A DNA stretch of 64,000 nt from Saprospiraceae bacterium. GTDB lineage: Bacteria; Bacteroidota; Bacteroidia; Chitinophagales; Saprospiraceae. Both the position numbers and the translations under genes were made by a program. The first letter of the stretch is position 1. Every line of letters starts with the position of its first letter. The notes beneath the pieces were generated by a model that was not told the origin of the DNA, did not search any database, and saw nothing but the letters and a program-made list of their open reading frames with translations. Shown in pieces: positions 15,796 through 26,700 of the stretch. The stretch spans positions 179,807-243,806 of the forward strand of contig JADJNW010000005.1 of the NCBI GenBank assembly GCA_016714085.1, read 5' to 3'.

Positions 15796-16324
15796 TAGAA
15801 AAATGTCTCCTAAAAAAATAGCTGACTCTAAGGCTATTATGACTGAAATGGTCATGCCCAATGACACCAATCCGATGGGCAACCTGATGGGTGGTAATTT
15901 GTTGCGCTGGATGGATATTGCTACCAGTATTTGTGCTGGCAAGCATTGCGAAGCCCACGTCGTTACTGCCTCCGTGGATCATGTTTCTTTCCAGCGCCCG
16001 ATCAAAATGGGTGAAGTCGTTACGCTCGAAGCAACCGTCACGCGTGCTTTCAATACCTCAGTGGAGGTCTATGTGGAAGTTTTTGCTGCTGATATAAAAG
16101 GTTTGAATTCTCGCCGTTGCAATCACGCCTATTATACTTTTGTAGCCTTAGATGGAGATAATGGTGAACCCATTCCTGCTATTCCGGTGCTTCCTTTGAC
16201 CGAAATAGAGCAACAACGCTATGATAGCGCCATCCGTCGCCGCGAACTACGATTGGTGCTAAGTGGTAGAATGAAGCCAGAACAAGCCACAGAGCTCAGA
16301 ACGTTTTTTGCGCAAATGGGGTGA
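15785..16324 (+). CDS. Hotdog-fold acyl-CoA thioesterase (cytosolic type)
   Basis: A 179-residue enzyme hydrolysing acyl-CoA. The hotdog signature is clear: NPMGNLMGGNLLRWMDIATS, where the G-x-x-L-x-W-x-D helix carries the catalytic aspartate, followed by VVTASVDHVSFQRPIKMGEV. The C-terminal 30 residues form a helical extension (RRRELRLVLSGRMKPEQATE). The internal ATG at 15803 is also possible. It overlaps the previous gene by 11 bp. Confidence 0.88.
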   Translation: MEHNRKMSPKKIADSKAIMTEMVMPNDTNPMGNLMGGNLLRWMDIATSICAGKHCEAHVVTASVDHVSFQRPIKMGEVVTLEATVTRAFNTSVEVYVEVFAADIKGLNSRRCNHAYYTFVALDGDNGEPIPAIPVLPLTEIEQQRYDSAIRRRELRLVLSGRMKPEQATELRTFFAQMG

Positions 16325-16428
16325 GCAGCGCGAAGGCTCGTGGTTGAAAGGTTTAGGAGTGGAGAAGTTTAGGAGATTGTCAAAATCGTGTTATTCAACT
16401 TTTCAACATCTAAACTCCTCAACTATAA
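16325..16428. terminator. Imperfect inverted repeat between convergent genes
   Basis: GTTTAGGAG occurs twice (near 16350 and 16368) and AACATCTAAACTCCTCAAC near 16405-16422 is their approximate inverse. It probably acts as a shared terminator for the convergent thioesterase and molybdoenzyme genes. The stem has several mismatches. Confidence 0.35.
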
Positions 16429-18624
16429 TTAAATTTGATTAAAAAATTCATTATCTTTTAATGGTAATTTATATATCCGTTTGCCGGTAGCAGCATAAAT
16501 CGCATTGCACAGCGCAGCCGAAATCGGCGGTAATGTCATTTCTCCTAATCCTTCAGGATTTTCGGTGCTTTCCACTAAAAAGGCATCAATTTTTGGAGAC
16601 TCTTTGAATCGAATCATCCGATAATCATCAAAATTGCTTTGTGCTGCCATGCCATTGGCAATCGTCACACCGCCAAACATCGCCGCGCCTAAACCATCTA
16701 CAATGCCGCCTTCTAATTGATTCAAAGCATTGGATTTATTGATAACAAGACCACAATCCACCACCGCATAGGCTTTTTCAATTTTCGGCATTCCATTCGA
16801 TAATAGCGAAATCTCTACTACTTCAGCGACATAAGCCCCGAACATAAAGTGGCAAGCAAAGCCACGATAAATGCCTTTTGGAGCGGGTTTAAACCAATTT
16901 GATCTTTCAGCAACGAGATTGATGACGTTTTTCAAGCGCTTGGTGCTATATTCCGGGCCGCCATGATCGCGGTAAGGCATCATTTTGTCTTCTTCACCAA
17001 GTAATTCAAGCCTTTGTTTTATAGAGTCTTTGCCTGCTGCAACTGCCAGTTCATCCAAGAATGTCTGGTCAACAAAAGCAGTCGCATTATGCCCCGGCGC
17101 ACGCCAAGCCCCGCGAGGCACTAGGCTATCCACTTTTGTATATTCCATTCTGAAATTCGAAACAAAACCTGCTGGAAAACCATCTGGAAAAACCTCGGTC
17201 GTGTGTGCTGAATCGCGCGAACCGCTGAACGCGCCGCGAGAGGTAGTAGAAGCATTGATATGCCAGGCAGTAATATTCCCATTTTTGTCCAAACCGGCTT
17301 TCAATTTGTACATTCCTGCCGGACGAAAAAAGCCATTGTGCAAATCATCTTCGCGTGTCCAGACTACTTGCACAGGCGCTTTTATCGAATGCGAAATATA
17401 AATGGCTTCAGCAGCGTAATCAGCCATTAAACGCCGGCCAAATCCACCACCTATTCGACTTTGGTGAACGATAATTTTTTCTCTGGGAATACCTGTAATC
17501 CGAGCACCAAGCCCTGCTACACTCCCCGGCACTTGTGTAGGTCCCCAGCATTCTATACTGTCTTCTTTTACATCAGCAATATAATTCATGGGCTCCATCG
17601 TGGCATGATACAAGAATGGCGCTTCGTAGGTGGCTTCAATTATTTTGTCGGCATTAGCAAAAGCTTCATCCACGTTGCCATCTTCCCGAAGTTGGATTTC
17701 GCCTTTTTTATTGATATTTGTAATGAATTGTTTATCAATGTTTTCAGAGCTTTCGGTTGCGCCATCGCCCAATTCCCATTCTACTTTTAAAGCATTGCGC
17801 CCTTTCATTGCTGCCCAGGTATTTTTAGCAACAACAGCTATACCTGCCACTAAAACGGTAGGACTAGTAGGTTTGATTTCAATTACATCCACAACGCCTG
17901 CAATTTTCTTCGCTTCCGTTGCGTCAAAGCTTTTGATGGTTCCACCATACACTGGTGCACGAAGCACTGTTGCCGTTAGCATTCCTTTGGGTTTCGCATC
18001 CAGTCCAAAAATAGGCGCTCCTGTTACAATCGCTTTAATGTCAACATTTTTAATCGGCTTGCCAATGATTTTATAATCTTTTATATCTTTTAAAGTGGGA
18101 TTCTCTGGCACGGTTAATTGAGCGGCAGTTTCTGCTAATTCGCCATAGCTTAATTTATTTTTATTTACTTTATTATATACAAATCCTGATTCTGCATAAC
18201 AATCAGTAACCTCTAATCCCCATTTTTCAGCAGCGGCTTGTACCAACATTTCTCGTGCAGCAGCACCCGCTTTGCGCAGGGTATCAAAATTGGTTTTTAT
18301 GGAAGTACTTCCTCCAGCGAATTGCGCACCGAATTGCGGATTTAAATCTGCATGACGCACTTCAATTTTATTCCAATCGACTCCCAATTCTTCAGCAATA
18401 ATCATAGGTAGCGAGGTTTTGACGCCTTGCCCGATTTCAGGATTTTTCGCAAAAATAATAATGCTGTTATTCGTGTTGATTTGCAAATAAACATTAGGGG
18501 CAAAGGTTGCGTTTTCGCTCAAACGCTTGCTGGCTTTAGCTACCAGAGGAATTTGTAATAGCAAACCAGCGCCAGTAATACCTGATATTTTAATAAAGTT
18601 ACGACGATTTATATTTTGAGTCAT
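16429..18624 (-). CDS. Molybdopterin-binding aldehyde/isoquinoline 1-oxidoreductase large subunit (IorB-like)
   Basis: A 731-residue xanthine-dehydrogenase-family subunit. The N-terminus has a Tat-like signal (NRRNFIKISGITGAGLLL), so the enzyme is exported folded with its cofactor. Cofactor-binding segments are GQGVKTSLPMIIAEELGVDW, QFAGGSTSIK, GGGFGRRLMADYAAEA, PRGAWRAPGHNATAF and near the end EGLGEMTLPPISAALCNAI with the probable catalytic glutamate. It is the partner of the 2Fe-2S subunit encoded just upstream. The substrate is unknown; the class oxidises N-heterocycles or aldehydes. Confidence 0.9.
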   Translation of the reverse strand: MTQNINRRNFIKISGITGAGLLLQIPLVAKASKRLSENATFAPNVYLQINTNNSIIIFAKNPEIGQGVKTSLPMIIAEELGVDWNKIEVRHADLNPQFGAQFAGGSTSIKTNFDTLRKAGAAAREMLVQAAAEKWGLEVTDCYAESGFVYNKVNKNKLSYGELAETAAQLTVPENPTLKDIKDYKIIGKPIKNVDIKAIVTGAPIFGLDAKPKGMLTATVLRAPVYGGTIKSFDATEAKKIAGVVDVIEIKPTSPTVLVAGIAVVAKNTWAAMKGRNALKVEWELGDGATESSENIDKQFITNINKKGEIQLREDGNVDEAFANADKIIEATYEAPFLYHATMEPMNYIADVKEDSIECWGPTQVPGSVAGLGARITGIPREKIIVHQSRIGGGFGRRLMADYAAEAIYISHSIKAPVQVVWTREDDLHNGFFRPAGMYKLKAGLDKNGNITAWHINASTTSRGAFSGSRDSAHTTEVFPDGFPAGFVSNFRMEYTKVDSLVPRGAWRAPGHNATAFVDQTFLDELAVAAGKDSIKQRLELLGEEDKMMPYRDHGGPEYSTKRLKNVINLVAERSNWFKPAPKGIYRGFACHFMFGAYVAEVVEISLLSNGMPKIEKAYAVVDCGLVINKSNALNQLEGGIVDGLGAAMFGGVTIANGMAAQSNFDDYRMIRFKESPKIDAFLVESTENPEGLGEMTLPPISAALCNAIYAATGKRIYKLPLKDNEFFNQI

Positions 18625-18709
18625 TTTATTAGTGTTTTGGTGCTTTGCTGCGATAGTATTATGGATTTTGTAATCATTGTATCATAATAATATAATACCA
18701 TTGCACAAA

Positions 18710-19171
18710 TTATTTGGAAAGCTCAATCGCTTTTTCAATCGCTTGCTTAATGCGCGGATAGGTGCCACATCGGCAGATATTGCCCGACATAGCGGTTTCG
18801 ATTTCAGCTTCTGTAGGATTTTTATTACCATTCAATAATGCAGCAGCGCTCATGATTTGCCCAGCTTGACAGTAGCCACATTGGGGAACATCTATCTCCA
18901 TCCAGGCGCGTTGTACAGGATGCGAGCCATCAATGGATAGACCTTCAATGGTAGTGATTTTCATATTCTGCAAAGCAGAAACAGGAATGGAACAGGAGCG
19001 CACAGGGTTTCCATTCAAATGGACGGTACAAGCGCCGCACAAGGCTTTACCACAACCAAACTTGGTGCCTTTCATATCCAATTCATCCCGCAGCACCCAA
19101 AGCAAAGGTGTGTCCGCCTCGGCTTCGACTTTAAGAGACTGGTTATTAATGTTAAGGGTGTAAGTTCCCAT
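18710..19171 (-). CDS. 2Fe-2S small subunit of the molybdoenzyme (IorA-like)
   Basis: A 153-residue electron-transfer subunit. The plant-type ferredoxin cluster is bound by GTKFGCGKALCGACTVHLNG, and the second helical-domain cluster by VPQCGYCQAGQIMSAAALL and ISGNICRCG-type residues (MSGNICRCGTYPRIK). It has no signal peptide and is presumably carried out with the Tat-bearing large subunit. It lies 85 bp upstream of the large subunit gene on the same strand. Confidence 0.92.
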   Translation of the reverse strand: MGTYTLNINNQSLKVEAEADTPLLWVLRDELDMKGTKFGCGKALCGACTVHLNGNPVRSCSIPVSALQNMKITTIEGLSIDGSHPVQRAWMEIDVPQCGYCQAGQIMSAAALLNGNKNPTEAEIETAMSGNICRCGTYPRIKQAIEKAIELSK

Positions 19172-19291
19172 AGCTTTATTTGATTTTAGGTTGGAAATGT
19201 CCGATTAGACGTTTGAGGCTTTAATTTCATTATAATCATATAAAGAATTTTAAAACCTCAAACACCAAATTTTAAGTAGAAAGTAATAATA

Positions 19292-19702
19292 TCATTTCTT
19301 TTTCTTTTTTCTTTCTTTTGCCACTTCTTCCACAGTGACAATTTTGCCTTTATTGCCCCAGGTATTGCGCACATAATTGAGCACATCCGCAACTTCCTGA
19401 TCTGATAATGAGCTAAAGCCCAACATCGGCACATTATAGGTTTCACCATTGACAACCATTTCTTTATCTGCGCCATTAAGCACTTGAGCAATCGAACGCT
19501 CTTTATCAGCCATCAAATAATCAGATTTTGCCAAAGGTGGAAACACTTTGGAGATACCTTTGCCATCAGCTTGATGACAGGCTACACAATTAGTAGTATA
19601 GACATCTTTTCCGCGTTTGATGCTGTCACTCAATGGATCAGCCAATCGGAAGGCACTTGCCAGTAAAATAATACAAACGAAAACCGTTAGTTTTTGCGAC
19701 AT
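19292..19702 (-). CDS. Periplasmic c-type cytochrome
   Basis: A 136-residue protein with a signal peptide (FVCIILLASAFRLA) and one haem site CVACH (C39, C42, H43). The probable axial methionine is in NVPMLGFSSLSDQEVADVLN. The end is very basic (AKERKKKKK). Position directly upstream of the iorAB-like genes suggests that it takes electrons from the molybdoenzyme, as in known IorAB-cytochrome clusters; this is inference. Confidence 0.9.
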   Translation of the reverse strand: MSQKLTVFVCIILLASAFRLADPLSDSIKRGKDVYTTNCVACHQADGKGISKVFPPLAKSDYLMADKERSIAQVLNGADKEMVVNGETYNVPMLGFSSLSDQEVADVLNYVRNTWGNKGKIVTVEEVAKERKKKKK

Positions 19703-19819
19703 AATTTGGATGTTCTTTTTTATGATTCAAAAGTAAATCAAATTCTCTGTGAGGTCGAGCAAAATGCTGCTTTTTAGAATTTTTTAACATCAAACGCCAT
19801 TATATAATGTTTTTATTGC

Positions 19820-21892
19820 TCACTCTCCAAGCGACATTTCCACTTCTTCCCCCCATAAATATTTGTTGAACCACTGCCAATTATGCCATATCGCTGCAAG
19901 GCGCTCCTTTGGTTTGTTGATGCCGTGCCCAAAGCCTTTATAAACAATGAGTTTGGCCGGCACATTATTATCTCGCAAGCCTTGTAGCAATTCATAGGCA
20001 TTCGGAATGGGTACCCGCCGATCAAATTCGCCATGCTGAATCAGCGTGGGCGTTTTCGCATTTTTGATATTGGTCATGGGCGAGGTTTTAAGATAAACTT
20101 CGGGATCATCCCATGGTGTCGCCTGCAAATACTGGCGTGTGAAAGGATGAATATCTGTATTTACATAATATGTCATCCAATTAGAAATACCTGCACCTAC
20201 TGAAATTGCTTTAAAACGGTCGGTATTCGTAGTAAGGAAAGCAGAAATATAACCACCCTGACTCCAACCCATACAGCCCATCCGATTTTCATCTACCATA
20301 CCTTTGGAAATCAGAAAATCTACACCAGACATTACGTCCCACATATCGCCGACGCCGAGATTGCGGACATTTAAAGCGCGAAATTTTTCACCATAACCCG
20401 CTGAACCTCTGTAGTTTACACGCAAAACCAAAGCGCCTTTTTCCAGCCATTGCAACACTGGATACACACCACCCGGCACGGGTTGCGGCATATCAATTCC
20501 CGTAGGGCCGCCATGAATCATTACCAAAAGCGGATATTTTTTATTTATATCATAATTTTGAGGCTTATGCAAAACCCCTTCAATCTCTGCGCCATCCTTG
20601 CTTTTCCAGCTAATCACTTCGCTTACAGCCGTTTTCCAATCTTTGACTTGAGCAGTCATATTGGTGATTTGTATCGGCTTGAAATTTGCCACAGATGTTT
20701 TAAAAATTTCACTCAAAGAATTGGCATTGGAAGCGCTATAAGCCAATGTTTTAGCATCTTTTGAAAAACTATAGCCACCCAGAACTTCATTGGAAGTAAT
20801 TACCGATTTTACCTGCCCTGTGGTTGGATCGATTCGGAATAACTGTCGTTTGGTGCGTTGTAAGGCTGCAAAATAGATGCCTGACGCATTCCACTCAACG
20901 CTACCGATGTCTTCGTCAAAGTCTTGTGCAAGTCGAGTTGGCTTTCCACCAATAAGATCAGCAATGAATAATTGATCATTTTTATAATAATAAGAAGTTG
21001 TGTTATCTAAACTGCTGAAAAACAATACTTTCTTAGAGTCCGGCGACCAGGCTGCGAAGTTATCGACCGAAGGATTATTTACTAAAGATGTAACTTCTTT
21101 ACTCGCAATATTTACAATATCAATATCGGTATATAAAGAAGAATTAATCAACGGATTGGGTTGACGATTGAAAGCAATCATCTTGCCGTCGGGCGACCAT
21201 TCAAAGCCACTCACCGTAAAATCCCCTTCGGTTAGGCGTGTGGACTTTGGATAGGTAATGCAATCACTTTTTTTGGTAGAATCTTTTTTCTCCTCGTAGC
21301 AAGGCATTTCATTTGGGGAAGGCATATCGGGTTTAAACTCTAATAACCATAGGTGTGAGAGCCGATATTCCTCATCGTCAACTTCCCATCCACCGTAGCG
21401 TTCTTTACGTTTTTTATTTTCTTTACTTTCGGGTTCTTGTTTGGTAAAAGCAAAATGCTTGCCATCGGGCGACCATTCAAAACCGCCCACGCCTTCATCC
21501 TCATTGCTCACCTGCTGCGCCTCGCCACCATTGGGTCGGATGACAAAAAGTTGGTTTTTATCGTTGCGATTTGCCGTAAAGGCGATCCATTTACCATCGG
21601 GCGACCATTTGGGCGAACCACTACTGCCTTTGAGCGTGCGCGTAAGCTGGAAAGGTTCCTCACCTTCGCGGGCCAGCCAGATTTCGGTATCGTAGCCATT
21701 TTCTTTCCAATCGGTGCTCGTCACTGTAAAAACAATATGTTTGCCATCAGGAGAAAGAATCGGACTACCGACATTGCGCAAAGATAATACCTGCTCGAAG
21801 CTGATACTTGCGCCTTCCTGGGCAAAACCACTGTAAATAAAGGACATTGACAAGATAAAGGTCAAAATTTTAGGTAGGAATTTGTTTTTCAT
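19820..21892 (-). CDS. S9-family prolyl oligopeptidase-like serine peptidase
   Basis: A 690-residue exported peptidase. Signal peptide to about SGFAQ (residue 24). Residues 40-400 are a beta-propeller with SPDGK repeats (SPILSPDGKHIVFTVT, SPKWSPDGKWIAFTAN, GFEWSPDGKHFAFTKQ). Residues 430-690 are the alpha/beta-hydrolase domain, with catalytic serine in MGWSQGGYISAF (about S544), aspartate in QHGEFDRRVP (about D624) and histidine in GFGHGINKP (about H656). It probably cleaves short peptides in the periplasm. The ATG at 21892 begins the signal peptide. Confidence 0.92.
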   Translation of the reverse strand: MKNKFLPKILTFILSMSFIYSGFAQEGASISFEQVLSLRNVGSPILSPDGKHIVFTVTSTDWKENGYDTEIWLAREGEEPFQLTRTLKGSSGSPKWSPDGKWIAFTANRNDKNQLFVIRPNGGEAQQVSNEDEGVGGFEWSPDGKHFAFTKQEPESKENKKRKERYGGWEVDDEEYRLSHLWLLEFKPDMPSPNEMPCYEEKKDSTKKSDCITYPKSTRLTEGDFTVSGFEWSPDGKMIAFNRQPNPLINSSLYTDIDIVNIASKEVTSLVNNPSVDNFAAWSPDSKKVLFFSSLDNTTSYYYKNDQLFIADLIGGKPTRLAQDFDEDIGSVEWNASGIYFAALQRTKRQLFRIDPTTGQVKSVITSNEVLGGYSFSKDAKTLAYSASNANSLSEIFKTSVANFKPIQITNMTAQVKDWKTAVSEVISWKSKDGAEIEGVLHKPQNYDINKKYPLLVMIHGGPTGIDMPQPVPGGVYPVLQWLEKGALVLRVNYRGSAGYGEKFRALNVRNLGVGDMWDVMSGVDFLISKGMVDENRMGCMGWSQGGYISAFLTTNTDRFKAISVGAGISNWMTYYVNTDIHPFTRQYLQATPWDDPEVYLKTSPMTNIKNAKTPTLIQHGEFDRRVPIPNAYELLQGLRDNNVPAKLIVYKGFGHGINKPKERLAAIWHNWQWFNKYLWGEEVEMSLGE

Positions 21893-22012
21893 ATTAAGTC
21901 GGATTTTAAAATGTTGAAAATTACGCAAATCTTTTATTTCTTCAAGCAGAATTTGTAGAAGCGGTATCGAACTTTTATCTTGCCCTATAAGTCAACGCTA
22001 AAACCGATATTC

Positions 22013-23614
22013 ATGAAAAAGGTTACGCCGCTATTGCTTGTCATCAGCGTCATTATTATACTTGTTGCTTGTGATGCTACCAAAAAAATGACTGCTGCTG
22101 TTGAAGTCAAACGCCCCAATATCGTGATCATCATGACCGACGACCATGCCAAAAATGCCATGAGTCTGTATAATAATGCTTTGATACAAACTCCTAATAT
22201 GGATCGCATTGGAAAAGAAGGCATTACATTCAAAAATGCGTTCGTCACTAACTCCATTTGCGGCCCGAGCCGGTCGGTTATTTTAACTGGTAAATACAGT
22301 CATATTAATGGTTTCCGCGATAATGGCGATCGATTTGATGGCAGCCAATGGACTTTTCCAAAGGAATTGCAAAAGCATGGTTATTACACTGCGATGGTGG
22401 GCAAATGGCATTTAAGTACTGCGCCAACGGGCTTTGATTATTGGAATATTTTAATTGACCAGGGGCAATATTATAATCCTGATTTTGTGGAAATGGGCGA
22501 CACCGCTCGTAGAGAGGGCTATTCTACGAATTTGATTACGGATATTGCGATGCAGACCCTCGATCAGCGTCCAAAAGACAAACCTTTTATGATGTTATTA
22601 TATCATAAAGCGCCCCACCGCAATTGGATGCCCGATACGACTCATTTACATTTATATAATGATAAAGATTTGCCGATTCCATTTACCTTTTATGATAATT
22701 ATGATAATCGCAAAGCGGCAGCTGCGCAAGATATGGAAATTAAAGATATGTTCCTTTCCAGTGATATGAAACTCTACCTGCCCGAAGGCGCGAAAGATAC
22801 TGGTTCCGGGGGCTCTGGCCCAAATAGCAGGTACAATCCTCAACGCGATTGGGAAAGTTTGTATGGTCGAATGAATCCTGCTCAGAAGAAGGCTTGGGAC
22901 GATTATTACAAGCCTATTTCCGATGCTTTTTATCGCAATAATCCGCAAGGAAAAGAGCTGGAAGAATGGATGTATCAGCGTTATATTAAAGATTATCTGC
23001 GCTGCATCGCTGCTGTTGATGATAATGTGGGCAGGTTTTTGGATTATCTCGAACGCACAGGAGAATTGGATAATACGCTCATTATTTACACTTCTGATCA
23101 AGGATTTTATCTCGGCGAACATGGCTGGTATGATAAAAGATTTATGTACGAAGAATCATTTAGCACGCCAATGGTGATGCGCTATCCAAAGAAAATTAAA
23201 GCGGGTATAATAAATAATAATTTGGTACTCAATCTTGATTTGGCTTCCACTATTCTTGATATTGCCGGAGTGCCTGTTCCTGCTGACGTACAAGGCGAAT
23301 CGCTCGTTCCGTTATTTAATAAAAAGAATTCAAAAGATTGGCGCAAGTCCATTTATTATCATTATTATGAATATCCGCATGGCTGGCACAGCGTGAAGCG
23401 ACATCTTGGAGTTCGCACCGATCGTTATAAACTCATTCACTTTTATCATGATATTAATGAATGGGAATTATATGATTTGCATAAAGATCCGCATGAAATG
23501 AATAATATTTATAATGATCCTGTAAATAAAGAAATAATAACAAACTTAAAACAACAACTGAAAGATTTGGTAGAAAAGTATAAAGATACAGAAAGTGTAA
23601 GTTTGATAAAGTGA
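22013..23614 (+). CDS. Sulfatase (S1 type), lipoprotein
   Basis: A 533-residue sulfatase. The signal ends in VAC (lipobox, C20). The formylglycine motif is SICGPSRSVILTGK (C83), preceded by metal ligands in NIVIIMTDDHAKNAM. VGKWHLSTAPTGFDYW and YTSDQGFYLGEHGWYDKRF are further conserved sites. Family members remove sulfate from glycans; the substrate here is unknown and the gene stands away from the pectin locus. A TATCTTG box about 40 bp upstream (21976-21982) may be its -7 element. Confidence 0.9.
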   Translation: MKKVTPLLLVISVIIILVACDATKKMTAAVEVKRPNIVIIMTDDHAKNAMSLYNNALIQTPNMDRIGKEGITFKNAFVTNSICGPSRSVILTGKYSHINGFRDNGDRFDGSQWTFPKELQKHGYYTAMVGKWHLSTAPTGFDYWNILIDQGQYYNPDFVEMGDTARREGYSTNLITDIAMQTLDQRPKDKPFMMLLYHKAPHRNWMPDTTHLHLYNDKDLPIPFTFYDNYDNRKAAAAQDMEIKDMFLSSDMKLYLPEGAKDTGSGGSGPNSRYNPQRDWESLYGRMNPAQKKAWDDYYKPISDAFYRNNPQGKELEEWMYQRYIKDYLRCIAAVDDNVGRFLDYLERTGELDNTLIIYTSDQGFYLGEHGWYDKRFMYEESFSTPMVMRYPKKIKAGIINNNLVLNLDLASTILDIAGVPVPADVQGESLVPLFNKKNSKDWRKSIYYHYYEYPHGWHSVKRHLGVRTDRYKLIHFYHDINEWELYDLHKDPHEMNNIYNDPVNKEIITNLKQQLKDLVEKYKDTESVSLIK

Positions 23615-23730
23615 AATTACGAGTCTTCTCTTTTATGAAAAATGTTTTATAATCTTCAGATTTAGAGAGAAATCTGCTCTGCAAATTTATATTTAACAAA
23701 AAATATATATATCAAATAACATCGAAAGCT

Positions 23731-23738
23731 TATCTTTG
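23731..23738 (+). promoter_or_regulatory. -7 promoter box of the PKD giant-protein gene
   Basis: An exact TATCTTTG box, 62 bp before the ATG at 23800. The region 20-30 bp further upstream is A/T rich with no clear -33 TTTG. Confidence 0.45.
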
Positions 23739-23799
23739 GACTTGAGAGAGTTTTTATATTCCAGCTTGGAAAAATAGCAACAGACATAATCCTGAAAAT

Positions 23800-26700
23800 A
23801 TGCACCTAAAACGCTACTGGCATTGGTTTTTCCTATTATTGCCATTCTTATCCTTTCAACTTTCTGCTCAGGATTGCGGAAATCCATTCCTTTCAGATGA
23901 ATGTGGGCCGTTAACTGCTGCCGGTGGACTTGATCCTTCGAGACCCAATATTTTTTGTGAAGGTGAAGAAGTAGAATTTATTAATAATAGTATCGGAATT
24001 GATTCTACTATTTATTGCTGGGGTGATGGTTCGTTCGATAAAGTCCCTGGAAATCAGAATGTAAAACATATTTATGATTTTCCAGATGATACTTGTGTAA
24101 CAAATAATCGCCCACTTGATATTGATATTGTAATGATTGTAATTAAGCACTGTGGAGACGGAAAAATCAGCAGTCATAGAATTTCTACTCCCGTTAGGAT
24201 TCGCCTGAAACCCAAAGCAGACTTCATGGCGAATGCACCATTATGTAATGATAAACCAATTCAGTTGGATAATACTTCTTGTCCGAATGATGTTATGCCC
24301 ACGTATCTTTGGAATTTCGGCGATCCGGCATCTGGAGCAGATAATACTTCTACCGAAGCTGAACCCCAGCATTCCTTTTCTGGCGGTGGCGATTTTCCTG
24401 TTACCTTATCCGTGGCCAATCAATGCGGTACAGATACCGAAACCAGGATTATTACAGTGATAGCTCCACCAATAGCTCAAGCTAGTTCGACCTTGTCTCC
24501 AACTTCAGGTTGCTTGCCGCTGCGTGTCAATTTGAGCAACGAATCTACGGGAGTAACTTTTTTTCAATGGAAAATTTCACCGAATAGCGGGTATAGCTTT
24601 TTGGACAGTACTTCTCAATTTGATTTTCGTCCTGTTTTACTATTTATAAAAGCTGGAACATATACGATTACATTAGAAACTGAAAATGAATGCGGCAAAA
24701 GCAACTGGACACAAACGATTGAAGTATCAGAAGCGCCCGTGGTTACCTTTCGACAAGCGCCCATTGGCTGTGAAAGCTTGACCTATACGCCTGATGTAGA
24801 TTATGCCGGTTCGATTAGTTCCTATCGCTGGACTTTTGAAGGAGGTACACCAAGCACTTCTACCGAAGCAAAACCCCAGAATATTCAATACAATCAGCCA
24901 GGCAGGTATAATGTTACCTTGGTTGTGAATGGCGCTTGCGGCGAACAAACTTTTGTACAAACCGTCGAAGTTATTGGGCGTGAGAACATTATAATAGAGC
25001 CTGTTGCGCCTCTTTGCAGTAGTGGAGATACCATTCAGTTGAAAGCAAATGTGCTCGGAGGCACTTGGTCGGGCTCTCCTGCGGTAAATGCGCAAGGATT
25101 ATTTAATCCCGCGCAAGCCACGATTGGTATGAATACTATTCTTTATACTTATGGCCCGGAAAATTGTCGTTCGGAAGGTAATATTGATATTTTGGTACAA
25201 GCTGGTACAACTTTGAATGTTGGGCCAGACACAACGATTTGCATAGATCAAGGTAATTTGCAATTTAATTTCTCCCCAAATGGAGGCACTTGGTCGGGGT
25301 CAGGAATTACAAATACTTCACAAGGTATTTTTGATCCAAATCAATCTGGCGCGGGTACTTTCAATTTAAAATATACTTTCCAGGAAGCAGGCAGTGGCTG
25401 CGTTTCAAGCGCAAATAAAATGGTGACGGTCGTTGGGCTGCCGCAGTTGACCTTACCTGATTCCACTTCGATTTGTGAAACCGCTGCAAATATTAATTTG
25501 AATGATCTTTTTCGACCGATAACTAATCCTGGTAATGGCAATTTGACTTGGAACGGCCCGGGCGTAGATGAAAATACTGCCATATTTAATGGAGCGCAGG
25601 CTGGTGGGGTGGGTGCTTATAATTTGATAATAAATTATTCAATTCCTCCTGGTTGTGCGGTTTCCAAGACGGTACAAGTGCGCGTAACCCCTCTGATTCA
25701 AGCAATGGCTTCCACGGATACAACGGTATGCGGTAGCGATGGAACATTAAGATTAATAGGCATACCAGCAGGCGGGCAGTGGTCAGGCCCAGGCATTAAT
25801 GTTCAGACTGGCGAGATTGATCTTGCGCAAGCAGGTGCAGGTATGCGCGCATATACCTATGTAATTCAAGCAAATACGACTTGCGAAAGTAGAGATACGA
25901 CCAATGTGCAAATCATTGCCGGAGGCAGCGTAAATGCTGGAATGGATATTTATGTTTGCGAAACAGAAACAAGCGTGACCTTGCCAAGCGCCAATCCTGC
26001 GGATGGCTCGTGGGCAGGGCCTTTGCCTGTGAATGACAATCAAATTAATATTGCTTCGCTTGCCCCGGGCAATTATAATTTTACTTATACAAGCCCTTCT
26101 TTACCAGTTGCTTGCAATTCGGATGTGCTTACATTAAATATTTTATCTTTACCAAATGTAGATTTTAATAGCGATTCAACTGCTTGCATCGGTAATGAAA
26201 TTAGTTTTACGAATAATACGACTAATGCGCAGCGTTTCGCCTGGAACTTTGGAAATGGAGGAACATCTGCTGAACAAAATCCGACTCATATATATAATGT
26301 AGCAGGTGCGTATTCAATTGTTTTAGAAGCCTTTGTTTTGCATCCTGTTACAAATCAGGCACTTTGTAGCGCAACAAGCGCCAAGCCTATTAAGGTTTTT
26401 CAAGCGCCAACTTTGGTAGATTTTACAATGGATCGGGATAGCGGCTGCGCGGAATTGGCGGTTACGGTTGATAATATCAGCATTGGCGAGGAACTCCAGT
26501 TTGTTTGGCAATTTGGGAACTTCCAAACTTCTGATATGCCGGAGCCGGGTACGATTATTTTTCCACAAGGAATCGAAGATACCACTTATCAAGTGACACT
26601 GGCAGTTGCCAATGGCTGCGGTAGTTCTAACGCTACAAAAACGATTCACGTTTCTCCAAAACCGCAAGCGAATTTTGGGATTACTTTTGAAGAACCTTGC

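Noticed and set aside
22652..23122. 156-residue frame antisense to the sulfatase
   Set aside because: It lies wholly within the conserved sulfatase frame and has no domain features.
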